Positions 1-8,965 of a stretch of 64,000 nucleotides of DNA are shown here, piece after piece. How positions within the stretch are numbered: position 1 is the stretch's first letter; every line of letters starts with the position of its first letter. Below the pieces are notes generated by a model. It made no database searches and was not told the DNA's origin. It saw nothing but the letters and a program-made list of their open reading frames with translations. The DNA is from Lichenostomus cassidix (lineage: Eukaryota; Chordata; Aves; Passeriformes; Meliphagidae), in contig CM039211.1 in the NCBI GenBank assembly GCA_008360975.2, forward strand, positions 72,831,663 to 72,895,662. The letters run 5' to 3'. The translations under genes were made by a program, and so were the position numbers.

Positions 1-464
1 CATCCCCAGGCGCACTCGTGGGACACGTCGAAGGCGAAGTTATCCGGCAATTTGGGGGGCCGGTTCTCCCCCAAGAAGGACTTGCAGAGCCGCTCTGCCT
101 CCCGCTTGGTGATCATGCCGCAGCGGCGGGACGAGATGGGCATGGCCCCGGCCCGCCGCAGGATCTCCAGCTGCACCGGCGTGCACTGCACGCAGGTGAT
201 GCCCAGGGCCACCCGCCGGTTGTGGATCTCGTTGTAGCTGAAGTTTTTGAGGAGGGTGTTGGAGATCTGCGCCAGGCACAGCCGCTCCTGCCCGTCGATG
301 ACCAGGGAGACGATGGGGATGCCGTAGAGGATCACCTGCCCCACCTGGTTGGGCTTCATGGCGGCGTGGCCAGCCCTCGGCTGGTTCATGGGGTCCGGCG
401 GGTACGCGCTGGACGGCGACGGCAGCAAGATATCGGTGGGGCCGGGCAGCGGGCTGGTCGCCAT
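1..464 (-). CDS. SKOR2: SKI family transcriptional corepressor 2, N-terminal part (runs off left edge)
   Basis: The minus-strand frame from the ATG at 464-462 is open for 154 codons and leaves the window mid-codon. It begins MATSPLPGPTDILL and then enters the Ski/Sno/Dac homology domain at about residue 36, with QVILYGIPIVSLVIDGQERL, a CVQCTP cysteine motif at 91-96, ISSRRCGMITKREAERL and FLGENRPPKLPDNFAF. The last visible residues, SHECAWG, enter the SAND-like zinc-binding part. QVILYGIP and GENRPPKLPDN match SKOR2 as I recall it; SKOR1 has ETSLYGVP and GEHKPPKLPEN. SKOR2 is a nuclear corepressor that acts with SMADs and LBX1-type factors in neuron specification, notably Purkinje cells. The first Met is chosen because the following SPLPGP matches the family N-terminus; Met26 and Met36 would cut it off. 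No frameshift is seen. The rest of the gene lies to the left. Confidence 0.95.
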   Translation of the reverse strand, partial: MATSPLPGPTDILLPSPSSAYPPDPMNQPRAGHAAMKPNQVGQVILYGIPIVSLVIDGQERLCLAQISNTLLKNFSYNEIHNRRVALGITCVQCTPVQLEILRRAGAMPISSRRCGMITKREAERLCKSFLGENRPPKLPDNFAFDVSHECAWG

Positions 465-497
465 CGTCTCAGCGCCGGGGGGGCTGCTCTGCTCTAG
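465..497 (-). other. SKOR2: 5' untranslated start of the SKOR2 coding exon, with splice acceptor
   Basis: Reading the minus strand, a long C/T-rich tract ends in CGCAG at 502-498, and the exon would begin at 497, 33 bases before the ATG. The tract and AG form a strong acceptor. The frame stays open through these 33 bases, so upstream in-frame stops do not prove the ATG; the choice rests on family similarity. A noncoding first exon further upstream is inferred. Confidence 0.6.
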
Positions 498-1050
498 CTG
501 CGGGAAGGGAGGGGGAGAAAGACACAGCGCCGTCAGCGGAGCCCTCACGGGGATGGGGGGTGCCCGCCACACGCACCCCATCCTCCCCACACCCCTCCTC
601 CGGTCTGCCGGCATGAGGAGGGTCTACCAGAGGGGACTTTTTCCCAGCGACCCCGACTCCTCCAAACCTCCTCTGTCCTCGCCGGGGATGTCCCCGGAGC
701 TGTCCGCCCCCGCGCATCCCGGTTCTCCGACGTGCGGATTCCACCGCAGGTGTGGACATGACGGCACACGAGCGAGCCGTCCCCGTTTGGAAGAATCCCC
801 GACCCACGGGCGCTTCGACCCCAAGCACGCAGCGGAGACGCGTGTCCGTCTCCCCGTCCTGGAAACCCGCCGCTACTCGGGACGGCTCCCGGCGGAGCCT
901 CCTCGGGCAGCCGCGGTGCTCGGTAGCCGACGGGCGGCTGCCCTCTCCGCACACCCCGGGATGGGGAAAGGGCGGAAGAGGAACGAAAAATCTCAAAGTT
1001 TCGGTGGTCCCCGCGGCCGCCCGGGCATCCTCCCCACCCGGCGCCGTTAC
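498..1050 (-). other. SKOR2: Predicted first intron of SKOR2 (about 550 bases)
   Basis: On the minus strand GCGGAG|GTAACG at 1051/1050 is a usable donor, and the pyrimidine tract plus CAG ending at 498 is a strong acceptor. The interval is GC-rich with many CpGs and forms part of the promoter island. No transcript evidence is available, so the pairing of these two sites is an inference. Confidence 0.45.
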
Positions 1051-1088
1051 CTCCGCGGCCGCGCTCCGGCCGTGCCGCCGCCGGACCT

Positions 1089-1113
1089 TCCTCCTCGTCC
1101 TCCTCCTCCTCCA
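1089..1113. repeat. Interrupted (CCT)n trinucleotide repeat in the promoter island
   Basis: Runs of CCT with one CGT interruption, next to CAGCAG. The minus strand reads GGA/GAG repeats. It falls in the predicted 5' UTR of SKOR2. Confidence 0.8.
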
Positions 1114-1219
1114 GCAGCCGCCGGGAGGGAGGGAAGCGCATCCCCGCGCCCGCCGCCGCGGAGCCGCGCGGCCGGACAGAGCCCCCCGCCCCCGGAGCGG
1201 CGGCCCCCCGTGGGCGCTC

Positions 1220-1227
1220 TGACGTCA
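1220..1227. promoter_or_regulatory. Perfect palindromic cAMP response element
   Basis: TGACGTCA, the full 8-base CREB/ATF palindrome, lies inside the CpG island about 170 bases upstream of the predicted first-exon donor. The position suits a core-promoter-proximal site. Binding is inferred from the consensus alone. Confidence 0.6.
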
Positions 1228-1480
1228 GCGGCCCGGGGGGGCGGACGGGGCCGGACCCACCGCACGCCCCCCCCAGGCGGTGGGTGGTGAGCGGGGCTGA
1301 GGGCGGCTCCCCCATCCCTCTCTTCCTCCCTCTCTCCCTCCCCGCACCGGGAGGGGATGCGGCCGCCCCGTCGGGGCTCAGCCTCCCGCCGCCGCACCCC
1401 GACCGCTGCTCCTCTCCGCGCACGGCTTCCCGGCGAGAGGCCGGAACGGTGGAAGGTGGAATGGGAAGGTGGAATGGCCT

Positions 1481-2342
1481 TTTTTTTTGTCTTTTTTTCA
1501 CCTTCCCTCCTCCCTCCGCCCCTCCACCGTCTGAGACAAATCGCTCCCAAGAATCTGAATATTGTAGTTAAAAGCCCCGCGTCTTTTCGGAACCGATGCG
1601 TTTTAAAGGATCTGGAGAAATTACGGGGTAGGGGAGGAGAAGGAGAGAAAAAGTTGGTTTCTCGCCACAACCGTATCCTCACGAGCACGAACAGCTTCTG
1701 TGTCCTCACTGCCATTCCCAAATACACCGGAGTCATTCACCAGAACCACTTGCAGAGCACCCGGACCCAGTTTCTTGCTCCCACAAAGACCAACACGGCG
1801 CAAATGTGTTCTGCTTGGGTTTTTTTCTTCCCCCTCTTCCCCTCTAATTGGTTTATGTCCCCAGTTAAGGAAAAAAGGAAAACAAACAAACAAAAAAACC
1901 AGCAAAGTGAGTGCAGCACGGTAACCGTGTCTCCGTGTCTGTCTTTTTTTTTTTTTTTTTTTAAGTGAATACAGTGAACTAAAAATGTAGATTTCTACAG
2001 AAATCACCTCCAAAAGGTTGTGGGTCCCACCTGTCTCTCTGCACAGCGTGGGGAGAGGACGGGGGGCCCCCGCCGTGACCCCCCCCCGCCACAAGGCAGA
2101 AAGCTAATACTGCTCAAATCCGCTGCTTTCCAGCGAGGAAAACTGCGGGAAAACGGCTAAACCCCGGAAAAACTAAAAACTCATTCTGAGCTGAAACGGG
2201 AAGACAACTGGAGCGTCAGGTGTTTCCTAAGACCCTACTGATTCATTTTCTTTTTACAAAAATATTTGCATCTCTCTTTTTTCCTCGATGCACACGACCA
2301 GTACTTAGTATTTCTGCACATTTAGCTCTGAAAACTTGGTGA
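1481..2342. other. Promoter-flanking DNA, no gene seen
   Basis: Composition changes abruptly from the CpG island to T-rich and mixed sequence. It contains a T-run at 1944-1962 and a small C-run near 2080. Open frames here are short and low in complexity. Confidence 0.6.
1944..1962. repeat. Poly(T) run, 19 bases
   Basis: Uninterrupted T run. No polyadenylation signal lies at the right distance on either side, so I do not read it as a retroposon tail. Confidence 0.85.
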
Positions 2343-2392
2343 TTTTTTTGTTTGTTTGTTTGTTTTTCTGTTTGTTTTGTTTTTCTCGGGCA
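2343..2392. repeat. (TTTG)n simple repeat
   Basis: Tandem TTTG units grading into T runs. It is the first of five T/G-rich tracts in the window, all with T/G on the plus strand. Confidence 0.85.
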
Positions 2393-2493
2393 TCACAGAT
2401 CCAGACGAAAATCTCTTCACCGACCTTTCCCAGGACATCCGCACTAAAACTCATGCCTTCTCTATCCGGGTATTGCTAGGCTTCTCGCTAACT

Positions 2494-2540
2494 TTAATAG
2501 TAATAATAATAGTAATAATAATCGTAATCGTAATATAATA
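2494..2540. repeat. Degenerate (TAA)n repeat
   Basis: TAA units interrupted by AGT and CGT variants, 47 bases. A diverged trinucleotide microsatellite. Confidence 0.8.
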
Positions 2541-2654
2541 TCACACCTCTCCTTATTACTTCTGTCACTTCTTATCAAACCTTGCTCTCCCCCGTGTCGC
2601 AACTGTCACACGGAGACTTCCCCCTTCCCTCCCTCCTACTTTTTCCCCATCCTC

Positions 2655-2860
2655 TTCTGCACGGAGCCTGCTGCTTTCGTGTGAGCAATGGCTATGAGCC
2701 TCACATTGGTGACATTTTAATCAATGCTTCCTAGCCAGACTGACATGAATTTTACACTTCAAAACTCTCCTCCGTCAGCTAATTGATTCAAATTGTTTTA
2801 TTGGTTAAACCCGTGTCACACATTGTATGATCTATCACCACGCCTCGGAGAAAATCTCCC
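2655..2860. promoter_or_regulatory. Candidate promoter-distal regulatory block
   Basis: AT-rich, non-repetitive sequence with a cluster of motif-like words: CTAATTGATT (homeodomain), CAAATTGTTTTATTGG (SOX-like and inverted CCAAT) and several CACA/TGTGA words. It lies 2.2-2.4 kb upstream of the ATG and retains scattered CpGs. The call rests on composition and motifs only. Confidence 0.3.
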
Positions 2861-3257
2861 TTCCTGTCTTCGCTTCCAGGTCGGCACCGGCAGGGACGGG
2901 GAGTTTTAGGGAGAAGTCGCTTGATCCTGCGGATGCTCAGTGCTCTCATCCCCGCAGATGCCGCCGGGCAGACCGCTCCCCTCTCTCGTGGTCACCCGGC
3001 GGCTTTTCCCGGACCATTCCCGGGAGAACCGGGCATGGGCAACCTTGCCCCAGGCTCTGAGCCCGGCATTGGGAGAGGACGAAAAGCAATTGCAGGAGAG
3101 GAAAGGGATGAGAGTGTTTTGCAAAGCGCCTTCAGCGAAATGACTCACCGAACTCGCAGTCCGGGAGGGGCAGAAAACTCGGGCTCTGGACAGGGTCATC
3201 GCTAGCCTGCAGCTGCGTTTTATTTTGTGGCGACTAAACGAAAAGTAAAACTGAACT
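2861..3257. other. CpG-rich shoulder, no gene seen
   Basis: GC-rich, with CpG density well above the surroundings between about 2880 and 3080. Overlapping short frames on both strands show no recognisable protein. Confidence 0.5.
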
Positions 3258-3349
3258 GTTTTTTTTTGTTTTGTTTTGTTTGGTTGGTTTGTTGGGTGGT
3301 TGGTTGGGGTTTTTTTTTCTTTTTCTTTTTTTTTTTTTTTTGTTTGTTT
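3258..3349. repeat. T/G-rich simple repeat, (TTTTG)/(TTGG) type
   Basis: T runs with TTTTG, TTGG and TTTG units, then a long T run. Plus strand T/G, minus strand C/A. Confidence 0.85.
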
Positions 3350-3362
3350 CACCTGCCAGGTG
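3350..3362. promoter_or_regulatory. Back-to-back E2-box palindrome
   Basis: CACCTG-C-CAGGTG is a 13-base inverted repeat of two E2-boxes. ZEB and SNAI zinc-finger repressors and bHLH proteins bind such sites. It abuts the T/G repeat. Function is inferred. Confidence 0.45.
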
Positions 3363-4377
3363 CTGTTGACCCTCTTGAATTCCGTTGTAAAACCGACTGG
3401 CTTAGTCCATTCCCTTTAGAGGGAAAATTAAAAGCCAGGGGTAGGGGTGTCTTAGTTCTCTCCGAGGGAGAAGGGTGGAAGGGCCACCAAATTTGGGGCA
3501 GAGACTGACCCACACCAACACCGCCGACAAGAGGGGCAAGAATACACCTTTCTCTACTTTTTCTTACTTAAGCCTGTTGGGAAACCTCATGGGATGGCAG
3601 GACCCCAGTAGGGGCATGGCGGGGGTGAGCTGGGTTTGGCAGAGAAAGGTCGGCCCGCACAGCGGCCGGGAGGATCCCGCAGGTGTCCCCAGGCGGGCGA
3701 GGCCCGGCGGGGCTACTCCGGCCACCGCCAACCCCATCAGAGTCTCCCCGGGCCGGATGGAGCCCATCCTGACCACGACGAGGGGCGGAAGGGAATCCCC
3801 ACTAGAGGTGGGGTGTCCACACTCCCCCTCACGGGTGGGTGCAGTTCTGGGCTCCTGTCCTGATCTCGACTCCAATTTCCCCCCTTCATTTCGTTTGCTG
3901 TTGCCATTTGGCTTTGAGTCACCTCCTAAGAGAGGAATGGAAAAGGTGGACAAACTTCTCACAGAAGCCTAGAAGGGCTAAACACGAGTCTTGACTCGTT
4001 TTTCCTCTCACCTTCTGTGTCGCGATTCTGCCTTGGAGCGGCCGAGCGGGAGGCGACAGAAGCTCACTCTCCCGCTGCGGATTGCTTCGTGTAGAAACGA
4101 GCAGCGGGGAAAAGCGGCCAAGTTTAAACCACCCCAACCCACCCTCATGGCCTTCATTTACTTCCAGAGCTCTTAAATATTGCAACAGAGAGGCCACGAG
4201 AAGCAAGATAACTTTGGTGCGTTTAAAAAACCACAAAGAAAACCACCCCTAACGCCAATCCATTCCCTCCTCCCGCCCCTCCACATCCCATTGAAACTTC
4301 CAGCAGTGTAAGTAGCAGACACACAGGGTATTGTTATAAAACCTCTTCTCCGAACAAAATTTCGGCAGCAAAGTTGC
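3363..4377. other. Single-copy upstream DNA, CpG-rich in the middle, no gene seen
   Basis: CpG density is raised at about 3590-3800 and again near 4020-4110. Frames of 60-165 codons on both strands overlap each other and resemble no protein I know. Confidence 0.5.
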
Positions 4378-4430
4378 TTTGTTGTTTTTGTGGTTTTTGT
4401 TGGTTTTTTTTTTTTTTATTTTTTAATACT
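4378..4430. repeat. T/G-rich simple repeat
   Basis: TTTG/TTTTG words leading into a long T run. A second pure T run lies at about 4490-4502. Confidence 0.8.
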
Positions 4431-5574
4431 TTTGTGTAGATTTCACTTGCATTGCTTGGTCTAGAGCGAAGCTCTTTTATAGGTAGCATTTTTTTTTTTT
4501 TTAATCGCACTTTATTATTAAGCAGAAAGGGCATTTAGAATAGAGGTGGTCCCATCTGGAAAACCCCGGAGCTCATTTAGATCACATCACTTCGGGCTTT
4601 TGTCTCTGCTCTTGAATAACCCAGCTAGACACAACAAAAGGGCAGAGATCGCTGCGTGGAGTTTTTCAGTGGCAAAAGGACGCCTCCGAAAGATGCTTTT
4701 ATAATCGTAATAACGAGGGGGGAAAAGACTCAACGGGATCTTCTCTTGGCTCTCGAAAGACTCTAGGAGAGTTTAGGGATGGGGAATTTTTAGACAGTTT
4801 TTTTCCCCACCGGTCGCTGAAAACCAGCACGCCGGCTGAAAGGAAGGAACCGAGAACGGCACCTTTTGTCTGATGGAGGTCTCTCAAATTCTCAGTTTAA
4901 TATGCTCGGAGCCATCCAAACCCGAGGTGGTCCTCGCCGAAGGTACGTGTAGACCTTAGCCAGGAGGTGCAGATACCCCGCAGGGGGAAGGCTGCCCGCC
5001 AGCCGCCCCAGCATCCCTCACCCGAATAGAAACAGCACCCCAAAAAACGCCATTTGTCATTTTATTTTATCCTACTGGAAGGGACTGGCAGCCCGGGAGG
5101 AGACGGGTGCTTCCTAACCCTGCTCTTAGCTCTTAAAAACACGAGGGTGGTTATTTCTGTTCTGCCTGAGGATGGGGTGGAAGGGAGAAAAAGAGCTGCA
5201 AGTTTATGTGTGAGTGAATTAACACCCCAGGGGGGTGGTGGACTGGGGGGGAGGAAGATCCCAAACGAAAAAAAGCCACCTCAGCTATTGATTTTTTTTT
5301 TCCCAAACGCATAAATTAAAGAGCTCTGAACATCTTGCATCAGAAACATGCCTGCTACGAAGTATTTAAACGAGCAACTAATTTCCACGGTGGCGAAGCA
5401 GGGCCCCGATTGGGCTGAGATGGGGAGCAGCGATCCCAAACTTCCGAGAAAAACGTGACGAAGAGCCATCACGTCAGTAAATAATTCAATTTTGCGTCTT
5501 TCAGAACCCAGTAACCTTGGGTGTCTTAGAAAGCAGATTGTACAAACAGGCAATTAAGATGAGCACAGAGACTT
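4431..5574. other. Single-copy upstream DNA with paired CRE half-sites
   Basis: No gene is visible. At 5456-5476, TGACG and CGTCA face each other across 11 bases, a spaced pair of CRE half-sites, followed by an AT-rich homeodomain-like word (AATAATTCAATT). Confidence 0.5.
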
Positions 5575-5900
5575 TCAGAGGAGATATAATGAACCAGCTT
5601 TAATTACTATCTTGAAATTAAAAATGTAATTTACAGATTTAAATTTATTTTCACCTAAATTGTGTATAAAATTATATGGCGTTCCCCGCCCCCCCCACCC
5701 CCCTTTTCCCAGGCTAAGAAACGAATTGCCACCGAGCTTGCCACTGAAAAGTCTGAAGTACTTTCCAAACCCTGCTCCCCAACACGCAGTAATAATGATA
5801 CATTTATCATTACTGATGACCGCCCACTGGTTTATTATTGCTTTGTTGCAACTATTACAATCAAGAGATTTCTTTATTTACTGTTAACATTCACTTAAAG
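5575..5900. promoter_or_regulatory. Candidate enhancer-like AT-rich block
   Basis: Non-repetitive AT-rich DNA with TTTAATTACT, AAATTAAAAATGTAATTTAC, a TGATACATTTATCATTA inverted word, and GCTTTGTTGCAACTATTACAAT with SOX-like and C/EBP-like words. A C-rich island at 5690-5710 breaks it. The motif density and lack of repeats suggest a conserved noncoding element, untested. Confidence 0.35.
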
Positions 5901-6104
5901 CTGAATGTTAATGACTCTTCTGAATTCACCGAAGACTTTTCCGTTATATTTCAGGAGTAGTTACGATTTGGGTTTCAGAAACGGCAGAAAAGGAGGAGAG
6001 ATGCTGGGTGGTGGTTTGCTCCTGGTTTTTATTTATTTTTTTTTCCTTCTTAAAAGGCTGTTTAAGAGGATTTATCTAAGTCGGATTTTCAACAAAGAGT
6101 TGCA

Positions 6105-6245
6105 AAAACCTTGGCATAATGTACGTACTTGACTGTAGCTAATTATGAGTGTATTTTATTACAGGAGATTCATTCATTATTGATAAATGTTTGCAGTAAC
6201 TTCCTGCTATGTAGAGTTGTATTTTACGAGGAATAAACAACCTAT
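6105..6245. promoter_or_regulatory. Candidate conserved noncoding block
   Basis: TGTACGTACTTGACTG, GCTAATTATGAG and ATTCATTATTGATAAATG are packed into about 140 bases of non-repetitive DNA. These read as homeodomain (TAAT) and SOX/FOX-like words. Motif content is the only support. Confidence 0.3.
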
Positions 6246-6780
6246 GGGGATTGGGAGTGTTTGGCTTTTACGCTTCTGCACTCTTTGACAGTTCCCATTA
6301 CCCACGCCGGGGTCTGGCTTGTCACCTTCACTTCTCTATACACCCAAAAGCAACAACTTTCCTCTTCCCATTCCACCACATCCCTCTCGTTCCCTTACCC
6401 CTTGCCATGATCTCAGGATTATCATTAAAAAAAAAAAAAAGTGATATGTATAGCAGAGGATTTTACTATAGTCACGCTTCCCTAAAGCCAGGTCCATATG
6501 GATGTCTCCAAACTGTCTTACAGACCGGGATGAGCTCCTGCTTCGGGCCAGCCGATGGGCAGGAGCTGTGCAACAAGCAGGCAACACACTGAGGAAGGGC
6601 TTGGAGGGCGGGGAAAAGGGCTTCCCCGAGGGCTCCCCGCTTCGGCTACAGCTCTCGGACCCACAAAGCTTTGGAGTTGCAGCCGGTAAAAAATTACTAG
6701 TTAATAATCATTTAAAATATCTATTCTTTCCCCCGGCTTTTAAACATCGGAGCCGCTGATTAAGCGTAGCAGACACCTCT
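6246..6780. other. Single-copy DNA, no gene seen
   Basis: Mixed composition with one A-run at about 6427-6440. A short AT-rich word cluster lies near 6690-6720, just left of the second CpG island. Confidence 0.5.
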
Positions 6781-6942
6781 CCCAGGCTGGCGGTCGCCTC
6801 TTACCGCACCTCTCCCGCAAAATTAGCTCCTTCCCGGGCAAGGAGGGTCTTTCCGGGGGAAAGAAGCCGATCTGACTGGGGCAGAGGTGCAGCGCCGAGC
6901 ACACACCCACACACCTCCCACCCCATCCCGGCGCCGGCAGGA

Positions 6943-6958
6943 CGCGCAGCGCTGCGCG
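6943..6958. promoter_or_regulatory. 16-base perfect GC palindrome in CpG island
   Basis: CGCGCAGCGCTGCGCG equals its own reverse complement. GCGCA/TGCGC halves resemble NRF1 half-sites, but the spacing differs from the usual GCGCATGCGC. Confidence 0.4.
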
Positions 6959-7442
6959 GGCGCGCAGAGCTCCGTGCACTCCCCTCCCCAGGGGTCAGGA
7001 GGTCCCCGCTTTAGATTTGGGGACCAGCCAGCCATACTCGTCCCTTCCGATCTCCACACCTGACCCAAAGTTCGTGGCTCGTAAGGAAAACTAAACCCGG
7101 TACACATATATACGTATGTGTCTCTATGTGCATCTGTGTGAGAGACACGGGGATGCGGAGCCGCGCACCCGGAATGGATGAGCGGGGCGGCTCCAAACCA
7201 TCGTCCCTTCCCTCCGCTGCAGCCCAAACTTGCGGGGGGCTCCGCTCTCCCCTCGGCGCACTCCCAGCCAGATCCCACCAGGCAGCGAACAGCCGCCTTC
7301 CGTTCCTCTCCCCGCGACGGCCGGCACGACCCTGCGACCTATCGCGACAGCGAACGACATTGCTATTTACTCCGGGAAGGGAGGGATGCACCCAAATCGA
7401 AAGGTTCCCACTCACCGCATCCCGCCCCAGCCCCACGCTTAC

Positions 7443-7520
7443 CTGGAAACCCGGGCTCCATGGGCTCTCCGGGGGTGCGGCCGGAGCGGGGCCGCTCTCG
7501 CTCCGCGGTAGCTCCGCGGC
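7443..7520 (-). other. Putative 3' end of an alternative first exon
   Basis: On the minus strand an ATG at 7461-7459 in good context (GCCCATGG) opens six codons (MEPGFP) and then meets the donor CCAG|GTAAGC after one extra base. Joining to the SKOR2 acceptor at 498/497 would not keep the SKOR2 frame, so as part of SKOR2 it could only be a 5' untranslated exon. The extent towards higher coordinates is unknown and the end at 7520 is arbitrary. Confidence 0.25.
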
Positions 7521-8084
7521 GAGTAAGTTTGGCTTCCGCGTCTGCCGCGGCGGCTGTGCCGCGGGTGGGTCGGGTCTCGGACGCCTTCTAGCAGCCAGGC
7601 AGCGCCTTGCAAGCGGTGCGGGGAAGCCGCCCCCTTCCCCGGCCCCCTCCCCTCGCTGGGGGGAGAACCGCGGCCGCCCCCGCCCCGCAGCTACCCCGGG
7701 GCAGGTCCGCCCCGACGGCTGCGGAAGATGGGAGGAGGGTACCCCCCACATCCTCCCCGCCTGGAGGGGGGGCAAGAGGAGCCCTGTTGCAGGGGCGGAC
7801 TCTGCCTCCCCAAGCTCCCCCCACCCCAAACTTCCCCTCTGCCCTCAAAATTTCCTGTGCCCCTTCCCTGCTTTCCGAGCAAAAAGGAACGCGGGCGAGC
7901 TCCCCCCAAATTGTGAGCTTTGCGGGACAGCGGGAAGGGTGTCCCCCTGAGTATAAGCCCCCGAGGGAGATAAAGGGGTGTCGGGGGCCCTCCAAGCCTT
8001 CGCACTCCCGCAGAGCCCCCGTCCCCAGCAAAACGCTTCCCCGCAGATCGCTCGACGTGCGGAACAAGGCGGCTGCTTAAAAAC

Positions 8085-8215
8085 ACAAAGCCGGAGCCCT
8101 AATGAGTTCAATTACAATGTGGTAAACACATTGCCTCTACGCTTTAATTAAGCCGGCTGTCCAATTTTAACTCATTAGTAATTCATTAAGAGAACAGCCT
8201 TTAGCTGGCTGCGAG
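8085..8215. promoter_or_regulatory. Candidate homeodomain/forkhead enhancer core
   Basis: Just outside the second CpG island lies a sharply AT-rich, non-repetitive block. It holds CCTAATGAGTTCAATTACAA, GGTAAACACATT (forkhead-like), CTTTAATTAAGC, and ACTCATTAGTAATTCATTAA. TAAT cores occur at least six times in 110 bases. This is the densest such cluster in the first 11 kb. Confidence 0.45.
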
Positions 8216-8549
8216 GAGAGGGGTTCCGAAGCCTGTGCGGTTACGCGCCGTGTGCGTCCCAAGGTATTTGAGGATGGGAGAGTGGTGTGTGTCCGTCCTC
8301 CCCCAGCAAAGCTGCTCCTGGACCCCGAACGGGGGTCACCTGTTGTCCCAGGTGCTGTGGGAGACTCTCGCAGGGGAAAGGGGACCCAAAGCCGTCGGGC
8401 TGGGGATGAGGAAAGGAGTACTGAGGTTACCCGGGACTCCTCCGTCCCTCTTCCCTCGGGAGAAGCCGGACAAATTTACGAGCAGGGGTAGGGATGCTCT
8501 AGGGACTGCGGAGTACCCGCGCCCTGTCTTAAAAAAAAAGATAAAAATA
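8216..8549. promoter_or_regulatory. Inter-island DNA with spaced E2-box pair
   Basis: CACCTG at 8337-8342 and CAGGTG at 8349-8354 face each other across six bases, a bipartite layout used by ZEB-type repressors. The rest is moderately GC-rich with no gene. Confidence 0.35.
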
Positions 8550-8640
8550 AAATAATGGAGAAAGTGTTTGAAACGTATCTGGGCCAAGAAACAGGTCAAA
8601 TTTGCCCAAGATGCAAATTTGGTTTGATGAGTGAACCCAG
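8550..8640. promoter_or_regulatory. Octamer inverted repeat in candidate regulatory element
   Basis: CAAATTTGC at 8597-8605 and GCAAATTTG at 8613-8621 are perfect 9-base inverted arms around a 7-base spacer. The right arm overlaps a consensus octamer, ATGCAAAT, at 8611-8618. Flanking words (AACAGGTCA, TTTGATGAG) suggest a compound POU/nuclear-receptor site. Confidence 0.4.
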
Positions 8641-8965
8641 GGGTCTGCAGGGCCCGATCTCGCCTCTCCGCCCTGTGGAGCTGGAGGGGAGCCTGGGAAC
8701 CGGGGCGCTGCGAGGTGCCGGGAGCGGGGGTGGGAGATACCCCCCAAAATATCCGTGTCCAAGGTCTCCCTGTCCGCCGGGGCTCACCCCGCTCCGCGGC
8801 ACTCTGCGCATCTCTCCGCGCCTCTCCGCACGATGTGGCGGCTGCTGCGGGGGGCACGGCAGCAAAACGTTCGGGGAGCCTCGTGTTTCCCTTCGCTTTT
8901 CTTCCGAGGAACGAGGAGCCGCAGTGTCCCGAGGGTGACAGTGGCGGAGCAGGGATTTAGGGTTT
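8641..8965. promoter_or_regulatory. Third CpG-rich island
   Basis: CpG-dense DNA of about 320 bases, separated from the second island by the AT-rich elements. No clear splice site or recognisable reading frame. Confidence 0.45.

Larger units (their letters stand above)
1051..1480 (-). promoter_or_regulatory. SKOR2: SKOR2 CpG-island promoter with putative noncoding first exon
   Basis: The region is extremely GC- and CpG-rich and joins a CpG island that runs from the window start to about 1480, where composition drops sharply to T-rich DNA. The predicted first exon ends at 1051 on the minus strand, so transcription probably starts between roughly 1100 and 1220. No TATA box is visible in the right orientation. 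G-rich boxes and a perfect CRE lie just upstream. This is the usual architecture of a broad CpG promoter of a developmental regulator. Confidence 0.6.
6781..8080. promoter_or_regulatory. Second CpG island, candidate alternative or bidirectional promoter
   Basis: About 1.3 kb of CpG-dense DNA 6.3-7.6 kb upstream of the SKOR2 ATG. It has strong splice donors on both strands: minus-strand TTCCAG|GTAAGC at 7443/7442 and plus-strand GGCGA|GTAAGT at 7522/7523. A TATAAG word occurs on the plus strand near 7951. Long overlapping frames on both strands are what CpG-rich DNA gives by chance and match no protein known to me. It could be a distal SKOR2 promoter or the start of a noncoding RNA. Confidence 0.5.

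Noticed and set aside
349..1501. Long open frames on both strands across the promoter CpG island (over 300 codons)
   Set aside because: GC-rich DNA is poor in stop codons. The frames overlap antisense to SKOR2 and are dominated by P, G, R and A with no family motif.
7011..7950. Frames of about 270 codons on both strands in the second CpG island
   Set aside because: Same stop-poor CpG composition. No recognisable domain; only the splice donors are informative.
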